A stretch of 51,129 bases of DNA. Origin: RGIG3102 sp045633415. Its GTDB lineage: Bacteria > Bacillota > Clostridia > Oscillospirales > Ruminococcaceae. The stretch spans positions 1 to 51,129 of the forward strand of contig JAZQYH010000113.1 in assembly GCA_045633415.1 (NCBI GenBank). Reading direction: 5' to 3'. Below, in pieces: positions 8,305 to 16,056 of the stretch; position 1 is the stretch's first letter, and each line of letters starts with the position of its first letter. The position numbers and the translations under genes were made by a program. A model generated the notes under the pieces. That model was not told the origin of the DNA and made no database searches. It saw only the letters and a list, made by a program, of their open reading frames with translations.

Positions 8305-11300
8305 ATGAACCAAGAGAAAAAGGACTTCAGGTTTGACGTTTTTATCAGTTACCGTCATTCCGATTTAGACAGTGCCGCCGCAGGCTATCTGCACAAAGCA
8401 CTTGAAAACTATAAAATACCAAAAGAAATACAGCAAAAAATAGGAAAGAAAAGAATCAACCGAGTTTTCCGTGACGAAGAGGAACTGGGTGCTTCCAGTG
8501 ACCTGTTTACCGAAATTGAAAACAGTATCAAGGAATCAGAATATCTGCTGGTGGTTCTGTCCCCAAGATACAAGCAGTCCAAATGGTGTATCAAAGAGAT
8601 TGAATCATTTTTGAAATACCGCAGCAGAGACAATATTCTGGCTGTAATCATCGAGGGCGAGCCATACGATGTGTTCCCTGATATACTGATTGAAGAAGGT
8701 GAACCACTGGCGCTGGATATCCGTGCCAAAGACAAAAAGCAGATGCTGAAATATGCAAAAGAGCGTCTGCCACGTCTGGTTGCCCCTATTCTGGGCTGTT
8801 CCTATGACGAACTGTATCAGCGCCACCGTGTATGGCGCATGCGCAGAATAGCCATGCTGTCTGGCATTATTGCCACACTGTCTCTGGCTGTAGGCGCTGT
8901 AACCATTAAACAAAACATTGAAATAAACAAAAACTATGTGGCAAAGCAGGAAAACCAGTCCCGCTATCTTGCCAAAACTTCCAACGATTTATTGTCCAAA
9001 GGTGACAGGGAGACAGCTTTGCTGGTTGCCCTTGAAGCCCTGCCAAAGGGCAGTGGGGACAACAGCCGCCCTTACGTTGCTGAGGCACGTATAGCACTGG
9101 AGGATGCACTGTATACATATCAGCTGGACTATTACTACAATCTGCACCCTGTAAAAATTATGGAAATGAACTCTGATTGCGGCACTATATCCGACTACAA
9201 CCAGCAGGAAGATGTATTGCTTACATCCGACGACCTTGGCTCAATCTATATATGGGATGCAAAAACCGGTCAGCAGATTTTTGTAATGGACAGATATGTG
9301 ACAGAAGATGCACGTCTTACAGGTAACAATCGTCTGCTGGGCAAAACTGCCGATGGCATTTACTGTGTGGACTATACCACAGGCGAAATGCTGTGGGCAT
9401 GGCTTTACCCACAGTGCGAAGCCTGCTACCATAGCCGCTTTATGTGGGACTACAGCCCTGCCACAGACACTGTGGTATGTGTGTCCACCTCTATGACCAT
9501 AGACAAAAAAATAGAGTTTAATCTGGAAAAAGGCGAAACACTGGTAAACCCTGTGCTGACAGACAGCCACAAAGTACATACTGTAAACTGTGCAGACGGC
9601 AGTTCAGCCCTATGGACACCAGAGGAATACTACGGTGGTATAGCCGAGGCTGGTTTACAGCGCACTGTAAAAGGCATAAGTATTTCACCAGATGGCAGTA
9701 TGGTTGCCCTGCAGGTATATCAGCCTGACAGTGCAGATATAGCCCAACTGGGCACGATGCATCTCTATGTATACCCTGCACAGGGTGGGGATGCAGTTTA
9801 CAGCACCAGCTTTACATCATATCAGGGACTGGAAGGTCTGTACTGGATAGACAACAGCCGCCTTGTGTGTGCATATACAGACGATACAAGCATCTATGCC
9901 CTGGGCATACTGGAAAACCCACACAACTGGTATATGGACTGCTATGATGTGATAAATAAAGAAAAGCTGTATTCCATTGCGGACCGTGCAATGAGCCTGT
10001 CTTACAAGCTGTATTTCAACAGCTTTGAATGTACAAACAGCGCTGGGGAAAACCACAACGTTGTCAGCGTTATAAACGGCAATACTGTATTGGTTTTTGA
10101 CCAGCAGACAGGCAATGTATACAGCCGTATCGAAGACCGCAGTCAGATACGCCTTGTTCAGCCGTTGCCAAACAAGACAACAATGCTGGTTATGACACTT
10201 GACGGGTATGTATTTGTTACAAAGCCCCTTTCTGACGAAATATATAACCCTGTTCTCAATAGCCTTATGTACTACATCGACGTAGGCTTTGTGGAAAAAT
10301 GCGAAAGATACAACAACAAGACATATATTTTCAACGGTTCTTCCGTTTACTGGTATCAGGACTACATCGATTTCAATTTTAAAATGATGGCATCTCCTGT
10401 AAGTGTAGGTTTTTCACAGTCCAGCCAGTATATGTACAGCGTTTCCTACGATAAGGAAATCAATCTTTACGATATAAACACCAAAGAAATATTATTTACA
10501 GACGATGTTTCTCTGACAACAGGCTATAAGCACAATGCAGATATTATAGACAACAGATATATGGTTTACCCTGCTACACAAAGCGGTATCCTGTCAGTTT
10601 ATGATATAGAAAACAGCACAGTTGCCGACTACCCTGTGTCTGATAAGTTAGGGGAAGCAACAATAATGATAGGCGCCACAAACCAGAACAGCCACTTTGT
10701 CAGCGCCTGGCACAAGGATTTGCGGTTGTATGACGACAGTGTTTCCCTATGGTATGACGAAGAAAAGCTGGCCTGCAACGTGGTGTGGGTAAAAAATGTT
10801 ACTGACGGCAGTGAAGCTGCAGCTATCAGCGGCAGTCAGATTCTTGAAAAGCTGAAGACCCCACAGCTGTACAGCTTTACTTTGAAATCTGCCATGATTT
10901 CAGGTGATGATAAATATCTGATTATCTGTGGTGAAGCCACTGTCAGCGCAGAGGACGCCACAAAGACAAAGCATATGGAAATGCTGATATGGGATATAGC
11001 CAACAGTACATGGCTGGACACAGATACATCTGCATTTGAAAATCTTGTGGATTCATCCTCATCTGTGTACACCCGGGACAGCTGGATTATGCCTGGCACC
11101 AGCCTGATAAACACATACCACACAGACGGCACTGTGGATATAATCAACCTTACAGAAGGCAATGTCGTGCACAGCTTTGCACCGGGTGTGGTGGGCAGTC
11201 AGGAAATTGCATTTACACCAGACGGCGACCACCTCATATTCCAGGATGGTTCAAACCGACTGAAAATCTATAACTGGAAAGAAGGCAGATACACACTGGA

Positions 11301-11619
11301 ACATGCTGTAGGCGAAATGGGTGCATTGGAATTTGAATTTTACAATGACGGCAGACAGCTATCCGCCACTATGTCTGTAGGGGCATATATTTCCAAGGTT
11401 ATGCAGATTTATGACCTGACAGATACAGGTGTATACACACTGCAAAACTCTGTTGATGGCTGTATAGCCTGTGACGGCATAACCACGGTAATATCAGACA
11501 ATGATTATTCCCGTTTCTACCCTTACTACACCTTTGACCAGCTGATAGATATGGCAGGGGAAATTCTGGGTCAGCGCACACTTACACCTGCCGAAAGACA
11601 GACATACTTTATCGACTGA
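8305..11619 (+). CDS. TIR domain-transmembrane-beta-propeller protein
   Basis: 1104 residues. An N-terminal TIR domain (about 8-160) has box 1 FDVFISYR, box 2 FRDEEELG, and WCIKEIE, where Glu98 aligns with the catalytic Glu of NAD-cleaving TIR domains. A single TM helix (about 182-200) follows the Arg-rich RHRVWRMRR, so by the positive-inside rule the TIR domain is cytosolic and the rest outside. After a helical linker rich in SRYLAKTSNDLL / ETALLVALEALP, about 850 residues form WD40-like blades (for example GSIYIWDAKTG), probably one or two beta-propellers. TIR-TM-propeller fusions occur in Clostridia. Predicted role: surface sensing coupled to cytosolic NAD+ hydrolysis or cyclisation. No NTPase motif is present, so it is not a STAND protein. 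Last gene of the operon; no strong terminator follows. Confidence 0.9.
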   Translation: MNQEKKDFRFDVFISYRHSDLDSAAAGYLHKALENYKIPKEIQQKIGKKRINRVFRDEEELGASSDLFTEIENSIKESEYLLVVLSPRYKQSKWCIKEIESFLKYRSRDNILAVIIEGEPYDVFPDILIEEGEPLALDIRAKDKKQMLKYAKERLPRLVAPILGCSYDELYQRHRVWRMRRIAMLSGIIATLSLAVGAVTIKQNIEINKNYVAKQENQSRYLAKTSNDLLSKGDRETALLVALEALPKGSGDNSRPYVAEARIALEDALYTYQLDYYYNLHPVKIMEMNSDCGTISDYNQQEDVLLTSDDLGSIYIWDAKTGQQIFVMDRYVTEDARLTGNNRLLGKTADGIYCVDYTTGEMLWAWLYPQCEACYHSRFMWDYSPATDTVVCVSTSMTIDKKIEFNLEKGETLVNPVLTDSHKVHTVNCADGSSALWTPEEYYGGIAEAGLQRTVKGISISPDGSMVALQVYQPDSADIAQLGTMHLYVYPAQGGDAVYSTSFTSYQGLEGLYWIDNSRLVCAYTDDTSIYALGILENPHNWYMDCYDVINKEKLYSIADRAMSLSYKLYFNSFECTNSAGENHNVVSVINGNTVLVFDQQTGNVYSRIEDRSQIRLVQPLPNKTTMLVMTLDGYVFVTKPLSDEIYNPVLNSLMYYIDVGFVEKCERYNNKTYIFNGSSVYWYQDYIDFNFKMMASPVSVGFSQSSQYMYSVSYDKEINLYDINTKEILFTDDVSLTTGYKHNADIIDNRYMVYPATQSGILSVYDIENSTVADYPVSDKLGEATIMIGATNQNSHFVSAWHKDLRLYDDSVSLWYDEEKLACNVVWVKNVTDGSEAAAISGSQILEKLKTPQLYSFTLKSAMISGDDKYLIICGEATVSAEDATKTKHMEMLIWDIANSTWLDTDTSAFENLVDSSSSVYTRDSWIMPGTSLINTYHTDGTVDIINLTEGNVVHSFAPGVVGSQEIAFTPDGDHLIFQDGSNRLKIYNWKEGRYTLEHAVGEMGALEFEFYNDGRQLSATMSVGAYISKVMQIYDLTDTGVYTLQNSVDGCIACDGITTVISDNDYSRFYPYYTFDQLIDMAGEILGQRTLTPAERQTYFID

Positions 11620-11695
11620 TAAGACCTGTTTTCCCACTGGTTCCAGCTGTAAAAATACGCCCTTATCTGTGGTTTGGACAGTCTGTATCCACAAT

Positions 11696-11712
11696 GTATC
11701 CATATTGGATAC
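11696..11712. repeat. small inverted repeat GTATCC-5-GGATAC
   Basis: Two 6-bp arms around a 5-nt loop, just before the pentanucleotide array and downstream of the TIR gene. Too short to be a convincing terminator, but it is the only dyad between the TIR stop and the array. Confidence 0.4.
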
Positions 11713-11715
11713 GCA

Positions 11716-11785
11716 GGATAGTATAGTATAGGTTAGGTTAGTATAGGTTAGGTTAGTATAGGTCAGTATAGGTCAGGATATATAT
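11716..11785 (+). repeat. pentanucleotide tandem array (GTATA / GGTTA / GGTCA units)
   Basis: About fourteen consecutive 5-bp units: GGATA, GTATA x2, GGTTA x2, GTATA, GGTTA x2, GTATA, GGTCA, GTATA, GGTCA, GGATA, TATAT. The 15-bp higher-order unit GTATA-GGTTA-GGTTA appears twice. The array is non-coding, C-poor on this strand, and sits between the TIR operon end and the converging TSCPD gene. The rest of 11620-11902 holds only the short dyad and the TSCPD terminator. Confidence 0.85.
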
Positions 11786-11853
11786 ATCACTGCCATATAT
11801 AAAAATTCTCTGGCTATGGCTGATTAAATAATAATCTGAAAACAATCACACAA

Positions 11854-11885
11854 AAAGGTCGTGTACACGAAGATACACGACCTTT
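11854..11885 (-). terminator. intrinsic terminator of the TSCPD gene
   Basis: A 12-bp perfect stem (11854-11865 with 11874-11885) and 8-nt loop, followed on the minus strand by a run of U. It lies 17 bp past the TSCPD stop. Being symmetric, it may also stop read-through from the TIR operon. Confidence 0.8.
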
Positions 11886-11902
11886 ATATTTTACAGGGTA
11901 TA

Positions 11903-12151
11903 TTATTTGCCGATGGCCTGTGCTACAGCCTGTGCCAACTGATCTGGGCAGGATGTAGGTCTTTTACCACAAGGTATGCCAGACAGCAGGGCTATTACAT
12001 CATCCGCTGTTCTGCCTTCTGCCAGTGTCGCCATACCTTTGTTGTTGCCGTCACAGCCGCCGATAATCTGAACATTTTTTACAATGCCGTCTTCAATATC
12101 AAATTCGATACTTTTGGAATGTACTCCTGTTGGTGTATAACTGTAATGCAT
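11903..12151 (-). CDS. TSCPD-domain protein (TIGR03905-type)
   Basis: 82 residues, full length for this small family. It carries GGCDGN (31-36) and the TSCPD motif itself (66-70). The TSCPD domain also occurs at the C-terminus of adenosylcobalamin-dependent ribonucleotide reductases; the free-standing form is common in Firmicutes and has no established function. The conserved Cys residues (33, 61, 68) suggest metal binding or redox chemistry, which is inference. Start supported by AAAGGAGA about 6 bp upstream. Single gene with its own promoter and a strong terminator. Confidence 0.9.
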   Translation of the reverse strand: MHYSYTPTGVHSKSIEFDIEDGIVKNVQIIGGCDGNNKGMATLAEGRTADDVIALLSGIPCGKRPTSCPDQLAQAVAQAIGK

Positions 12152-12195
12152 ATTAATCTCCTTTACTTTGTGCCGATATTTTTATTCCTACCATT

Positions 12196-12224
12196 ATCTT
12201 AAAGCAAATGCAGTTTCAAGTCAA
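12196..12224 (-). promoter_or_regulatory. sigma-A promoter of the TSCPD gene
   Basis: On the minus strand, TTGACT (12219-12224) and TAAGAT (12196-12201) are separated by 17 bp, about 45 bp before the start codon. Divergent from the GNAT promoter. Confidence 0.6.
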
Positions 12225-12248
12225 TTGTCATCTGCCCCCATATTACTG

Positions 12249-12277
12249 TTGCAGAATTACAGCAGATTTTTTATAAT
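12249..12277 (+). promoter_or_regulatory. sigma-A promoter of the GNAT gene
   Basis: TTGCAG (12249-12254), a 17-bp spacer and a perfect TATAAT (12272-12277), 29 bp before the ATG. Confidence 0.65.
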
Positions 12278-12306
12278 ATACTTAATGTCGTGAAAGGGGC
12301 TTTTAT

Positions 12307-12813
12307 ATGAAGAAAATAGATATTACACAGTTTTCAGACAGCTATGCAGTGCGAAAACTGACCCCTGATGATATAGACATGATTTATAAACTTTGCGAGG
12401 GGAACCCACAGTTTTATAAATACTCTGGCAGGGAACTTTCCAAAGAATTGATTGCGCAGGATATGGAAATAACACCACCCAATATACCGCCAGAGCAAAA
12501 ATACTTTATAGGCTTCTTTGATGGTGATATACTGCTGGCTGTTATGGATTTGATAGATGGCTACCCTACACAGAATCACGCATACCTCGGCTTTTTTATG
12601 GTGGCTTATAATTTGCACCAGATGGGCATTGGCACCAGCATTATTTCCAGAACACTGGAGTATTTAAAACAGCAAGGCTTTAAATACTGCCGACTGGGTA
12701 TAGACAAAACCAACCCACAGTCAAACCACTTCTGGAAAAAGAATGGCTTTGGCATAATCAAAGAAGTATCCACAGATGAGGGAATAATTCTGGTGGCAGA
12801 AAAGCAACTGTAG
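12307..12813 (+). CDS. GNAT-family N-acetyltransferase
   Basis: 168 residues, usual length for a single GNAT domain. The acetyl-CoA pyrophosphate-binding loop (motif A) is visible as HQMGIGTSI near residue 105, and the C-terminal half has the typical GIDKTNPQSNHFWKKNGF pattern of motif B (Asn, then Phe-Trp before KNGF). It transfers acetyl from acetyl-CoA to an amine; the acceptor (small molecule, peptide or protein N-terminus) cannot be told. Start preceded by AAAGGGG. The next gene follows after 25 bp and has no separate promoter that I can see, so the two probably form an operon. Confidence 0.88.
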   Translation: MKKIDITQFSDSYAVRKLTPDDIDMIYKLCEGNPQFYKYSGRELSKELIAQDMEITPPNIPPEQKYFIGFFDGDILLAVMDLIDGYPTQNHAYLGFFMVAYNLHQMGIGTSIISRTLEYLKQQGFKYCRLGIDKTNPQSNHFWKKNGFGIIKEVSTDEGIILVAEKQL

Positions 12814-12838
12814 TATATAGACAAAACGGAGAATTGAT

Positions 12839-13444
12839 ATGTCAGTAGTATTTACAACAATTTCAAACAAATTTATAGCCATGTGTGCTGATAAACAGAG
12901 AATCAACAGCACCACAGGTGCAATGGCAGAAGATATGACCAAAATCGAAAAATGGTCACCTGCAGTGGCTGTAGGCATAAGCGGCGATTTAACAGTGGGT
13001 GAATATATCCGCTCTGCAATACACCGCTATATAACAGAAATGGGTATACACAACTTTGGCATTGGTGAAATAGGCGACCTTTTTATACAGAGCTATCACA
13101 CAGCTGTAAAAAATGAAAAGGTGTCCCTTGCCAGTACAACAAAATTTATTATAGCAGGGCGCTTTTCTGACAATAAGGCAGGTGCAGTGGTTATCAGAGT
13201 AAGCGAGGATAAGGCAGATAAGGAAATTTATGAAACTGCCAGTGTCCCTGCCACACTGATTCTGGAGCCTGAAGATTTATCTGCAAATGAATGCAATATG
13301 CTGTTGGGCAAAGCACTGAAAAATGTGGAGGGCAAATATCTGAAAAATCCGCTGGAATCCATCCATCGCAAAGCCGTGAGAAATGTGTCTGAACACAGCA
13401 GATTCACAGGCAAAGAGTCTGACTATATTTTAATAACTTTATAA
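12839..13444 (+). CDS. hypothetical protein, possible proteasome/HslV-like Ntn-hydrolase
   Basis: 201 residues, no signal peptide or membrane segment. The N-terminus (TT near 6-7, CADKQR near 16-21, TKIEK near 34-38, then AVAVGISGD) follows the pattern of proteasome beta and HslV subunits: nucleophilic Thr, Asp, Lys, then a hydrophobic strand ending in a Gly-rich turn. Thr6 or Thr7 would be the candidate nucleophile after removal of a short propeptide, but the Thr-to-Asp spacing is shorter than in HslV. There is no HslU or other unfoldase nearby. The resemblance was recognised by eye, so activity is unproven. CGGAGA precedes the ATG; probably co-transcribed with the GNAT gene. Confidence 0.6.
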   Translation: MSVVFTTISNKFIAMCADKQRINSTTGAMAEDMTKIEKWSPAVAVGISGDLTVGEYIRSAIHRYITEMGIHNFGIGEIGDLFIQSYHTAVKNEKVSLASTTKFIIAGRFSDNKAGAVVIRVSEDKADKEIYETASVPATLILEPEDLSANECNMLLGKALKNVEGKYLKNPLESIHRKAVRNVSEHSRFTGKESDYILITL

Positions 13445-13540
13445 ACAGCACAAGAGGCAGGCCGCAAAAGTCTGTCCCTTTGATTTACCAATAAAATTTG
13501 TGAGTTTTGATATTTATATAATATAATATTGAAAACTGTG

Positions 13541-13589
13541 TAATATTATTTTATAATTACTTTGACAGGATATATAATATTATTTATAA
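13541..13589 (+). repeat. near-identical AT-rich direct repeats upstream of degV
   Basis: TAATATTATT-T-TATAA at 13541-13556 recurs as TAATATTATTTATAA at 13575-13589, the second copy overlapping the -10 region of the degV promoter. They could be a regulator site or chance in an AT-rich leader. Confidence 0.4.
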
Positions 13590-13590
13590 A
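13562..13590 (+). promoter_or_regulatory. sigma-A promoter of degV
   Basis: Consensus TTGACA (13562-13567), a 17-bp spacer and TATAAA (13585-13590), 24 bp before the ATG; AGGAG follows 8 bp before the start. Confidence 0.75.
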
Positions 13591-13614
13591 CATCAATCAA
13601 CAGGAGCAAAGCCC

Positions 13615-14445
13615 ATGATTCGTATATTGGTAGATTCCGCATCTGACGTAGCATACAATAATTCCGAAAACATTTATGTAGTTCCACTATCTGTTACAAT
13701 CAACGAAAAAACATATCTTGACGGTGTCCAGCTGGGACACGATGAATTTTACGATATGCTGACATCAACAGATACATTTCCTAAATCTTCACAGCCTTCC
13801 CCACAGGCCTTTGCAGAGGTGTTCCAGCAGGCAAAAGAAAAAGGCGAAGAGCTTATATGCATATTGCTATCCAGCGGTGTAAGCGGCACATATCAGAGTG
13901 CCTGCCTTGCAAAAAATATGGCAGACTATGACAAAATACATATCATCGACTCCCTGACAGGCTCTTACGGTGTATATCTTCTGGTACAGCAGGCACAGAG
14001 AATGATTCAGCGTGGGTACAGTGCACAGGAAATTGTGGCAGAAATAGAAGAGCTTAAAAGCAGGGTTATGGTATATCTCAGTGTGGATACACTGGAATAT
14101 CTGTACCGTGGTGGCAGATTAAGCAAAACCTCTGCCCTCATCGGCAGTGTGGCTAAAATCAAACCTGTTATTTACGTTACAGGTGAAGGCACTATAGGTG
14201 TGTTCAACAAACAGATAGGTATCAGCCGTGCCATAAATGCACTGGCAGATGTTGCAAAGGCCAACCCGGCTGATGAAAATCATTCCTTCTATACAATCTG
14301 TACCGCAGGTACACACAACATTGAAATGCTGGAAAATAAGCTGGCGGAAAGCGGCGTAGCTGTTACACAGCGTATACAGATGGGCCCTGTAGTAGGCACA
14401 CACGCAGGTCCGGAAGCATTCGGCATAATCTATATCAGAAAATAA
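13615..14445 (+). CDS. degV: DegV family fatty-acid-binding protein
   Basis: 276 residues, typical for DegV. The N-terminus has the family pattern of strand plus DSASD (7-11), followed by a VPLSVTINEKTYLDG segment, and the lipid-pocket motif LSSGVSGTYQSA lies near 85-97. DegV proteins bind a fatty acid in a cleft between two domains. In Firmicutes the FakB members hand fatty acids to the kinase FakA; no fakA is in this window, so whether this is a true FakB is open. Cytosolic. Strong promoter and AGGAG site upstream, bidirectional terminator downstream: monocistronic. Confidence 0.94.
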   Translation: MIRILVDSASDVAYNNSENIYVVPLSVTINEKTYLDGVQLGHDEFYDMLTSTDTFPKSSQPSPQAFAEVFQQAKEKGEELICILLSSGVSGTYQSACLAKNMADYDKIHIIDSLTGSYGVYLLVQQAQRMIQRGYSAQEIVAEIEELKSRVMVYLSVDTLEYLYRGGRLSKTSALIGSVAKIKPVIYVTGEGTIGVFNKQIGISRAINALADVAKANPADENHSFYTICTAGTHNIEMLENKLAESGVAVTQRIQMGPVVGTHAGPEAFGIIYIRK

Positions 14446-14448
14446 ATA

Positions 14449-14483
14449 AAAGACAGGTCACAAAAGACCTGTCTTTTTGTTTT
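14449..14483. terminator. bidirectional terminator between degV and the galactoside operon
   Basis: An 11-bp perfect stem (14449-14459 with 14466-14476), a 6-nt loop, and a T-rich tail on both strands. It ends the plus-strand degV transcript and the minus-strand GH2-GH3-GPH operon, whose last stop codon is at 14487. Confidence 0.88.
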
Positions 14484-14486
14484 GCC

Positions 14487-16022
14487 TTATTTTATATCAT
14501 CCATAGTCTGCCACTTTTTCATAGCTTCTTCCAGTGTCATCCCCTGTGTGATACCCTGTTTTCTGGCTGTATTTACCGCCTGGATTTCTTTCATCTTTTC
14601 ACCTGTAAGGCTGTAGCCTTTCATAGCTACAAGAGTCATTACCCAAGCCAGCATAGGTATTATGCAGAACAGCAGTACAACCACCATCTGCATACCAGGT
14701 GCATAGGCTGTGGTGCTGTCTGGCAGAGTTGAAATACCTATTGCCGCTACAGCTATGCCAACCACAGTGGAACCAAGGGAGCTTACCAGCTTGTCCACAA
14801 GTGAAAAGAGTGTGCCCATAATGCCCGGTATATATTTGCCACTGCGGTATGTTTCGTAGTCGGAGCAGTCTGCAACCATCGGTATAGACATATCGGCTGT
14901 GGCATAATATGCCCCGTAGCCTACACCAAAGAACACTACAAACAGTACGGTGTACAGGTTTATTGAAGAAAACGGAAGAATTGACAGATTCAGCGCTGGC
15001 ACTCCCCGTTTCCACATTGCCAGCAGAACCAACACCCCCACATACATAGCCAAGGCTATTTTTGTGTATTTTACAAGGGAGGCTTTCTGCCCGTGTTTCT
15101 GGCTGGTTTTTACAGTAAGCACAAAGAACGGTGCGCTGAAAATATAACCCACTGCCATCATAGGCAGGTAGAGATTGTCGTAATTGCCCATCATAGAGCC
15201 ATAAAGCATACACAGTACAGTCATATTTGTGGCAATGGAGAAAGCCAGCTTACAGCCAGCCCCTGCAACCATAAGGCGGGTAAGCTCTGTATTGTTTTTC
15301 AGTATTTCCACATAGTCCTTCAGTGCTACCTTTTCCTGCTGCCCACCAAGACCGAAATACTCCTCTCTGTCCTTTTCAGCAATGCCGATTATAGCAAGGA
15401 TTGTGAGAAAAGCAGACAATACTATAGCTACAGGCACCATAACATCAAAGAAGCCAGCGCTGTTATAGCCGCCCAGTTTCTTCTGCAATACAGGTGCCAG
15501 TATCTGCACCAGCCCCATACCGATAAAGCTTGCTACTGTGTTGAATATGGTAAACAGCGGGCGCTGCTGTGGGTCGTTGGTAAGGCAGGTCTGCCCCGAG
15601 CGTGTGCAGGAGGTCTGGAATGTGTAACCGATTACATACAGTGCATAAAACAGCACAAAGCAGGTGTATCTCAGCCACATCATATCAGGTGACACAATTC
15701 TTGTGCCAAAGTACATAAGCAATGATGAAACTATCATTATCCCGTTGCCTATTACCATAAACGGACGGAATTTGCCGAATTTTGTAACAGTTCTGTCCAT
15801 AATGGCACCGATAACAGGGTCGGTAACTGCGTCAAAAAGACGCATTACCGTAACCATAGTGGTGGCAAACATAAGAGCCAGCCCCAGAACACCGTTTGCA
15901 TAATATGCTATAAAGTTCAGGGTTAAGATATAGTATACATTTGTTGCCCCATTGTTCATAGGGAACAGTATCAGCTGATAGGGTTTTGCCCTGTTCAGTT
16001 TTACACCATTGTTTTCGCTCAT
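14487..16022 (-). CDS. GPH-family sugar:cation symporter (MelB-like)
   Basis: 511 residues with about 12 predicted membrane helices. The GPH (glycoside-pentoside-hexuronide) signature is clear near the N-terminus: DAVTDPVIGAIMDRT, then KFGKFRPFMVIGN. It imports a glycoside together with Na+ or H+ across the cytoplasmic membrane. The frame stays open upstream to 16157, but that would overlap the GH3 gene and lacks a ribosome site; the ATG at 16022 has AAGGAAGG 7 bp upstream and begins MSENNGVKLN, so it is chosen. Third gene of the operon after GH2 and GH3. The likely substrate is a beta-galactoside, judged from the neighbours. Confidence 0.92.
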   Translation of the reverse strand: MSENNGVKLNRAKPYQLILFPMNNGATNVYYILTLNFIAYYANGVLGLALMFATTMVTVMRLFDAVTDPVIGAIMDRTVTKFGKFRPFMVIGNGIMIVSSLLMYFGTRIVSPDMMWLRYTCFVLFYALYVIGYTFQTSCTRSGQTCLTNDPQQRPLFTIFNTVASFIGMGLVQILAPVLQKKLGGYNSAGFFDVMVPVAIVLSAFLTILAIIGIAEKDREEYFGLGGQQEKVALKDYVEILKNNTELTRLMVAGAGCKLAFSIATNMTVLCMLYGSMMGNYDNLYLPMMAVGYIFSAPFFVLTVKTSQKHGQKASLVKYTKIALAMYVGVLVLLAMWKRGVPALNLSILPFSSINLYTVLFVVFFGVGYGAYYATADMSIPMVADCSDYETYRSGKYIPGIMGTLFSLVDKLVSSLGSTVVGIAVAAIGISTLPDSTTAYAPGMQMVVVLLFCIIPMLAWVMTLVAMKGYSLTGEKMKEIQAVNTARKQGITQGMTLEEAMKKWQTMDDIK

Positions 16023-16056
16023 TTTTGCCTTCCTTGCAGTCATACCAGTGACTGTT

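Noticed and set aside
8305..11619. STAND-type NTPase reading of the TIR protein
   Set aside because: No Walker A or other NTPase motif lies between the TIR domain and the propeller; the link is a TM helix and a short helical segment.
15093..15692. Plus-strand open frame of 199 codons
   Set aside because: Opposite the GPH transporter gene; Cys/His-rich composition typical of an antisense reading frame.
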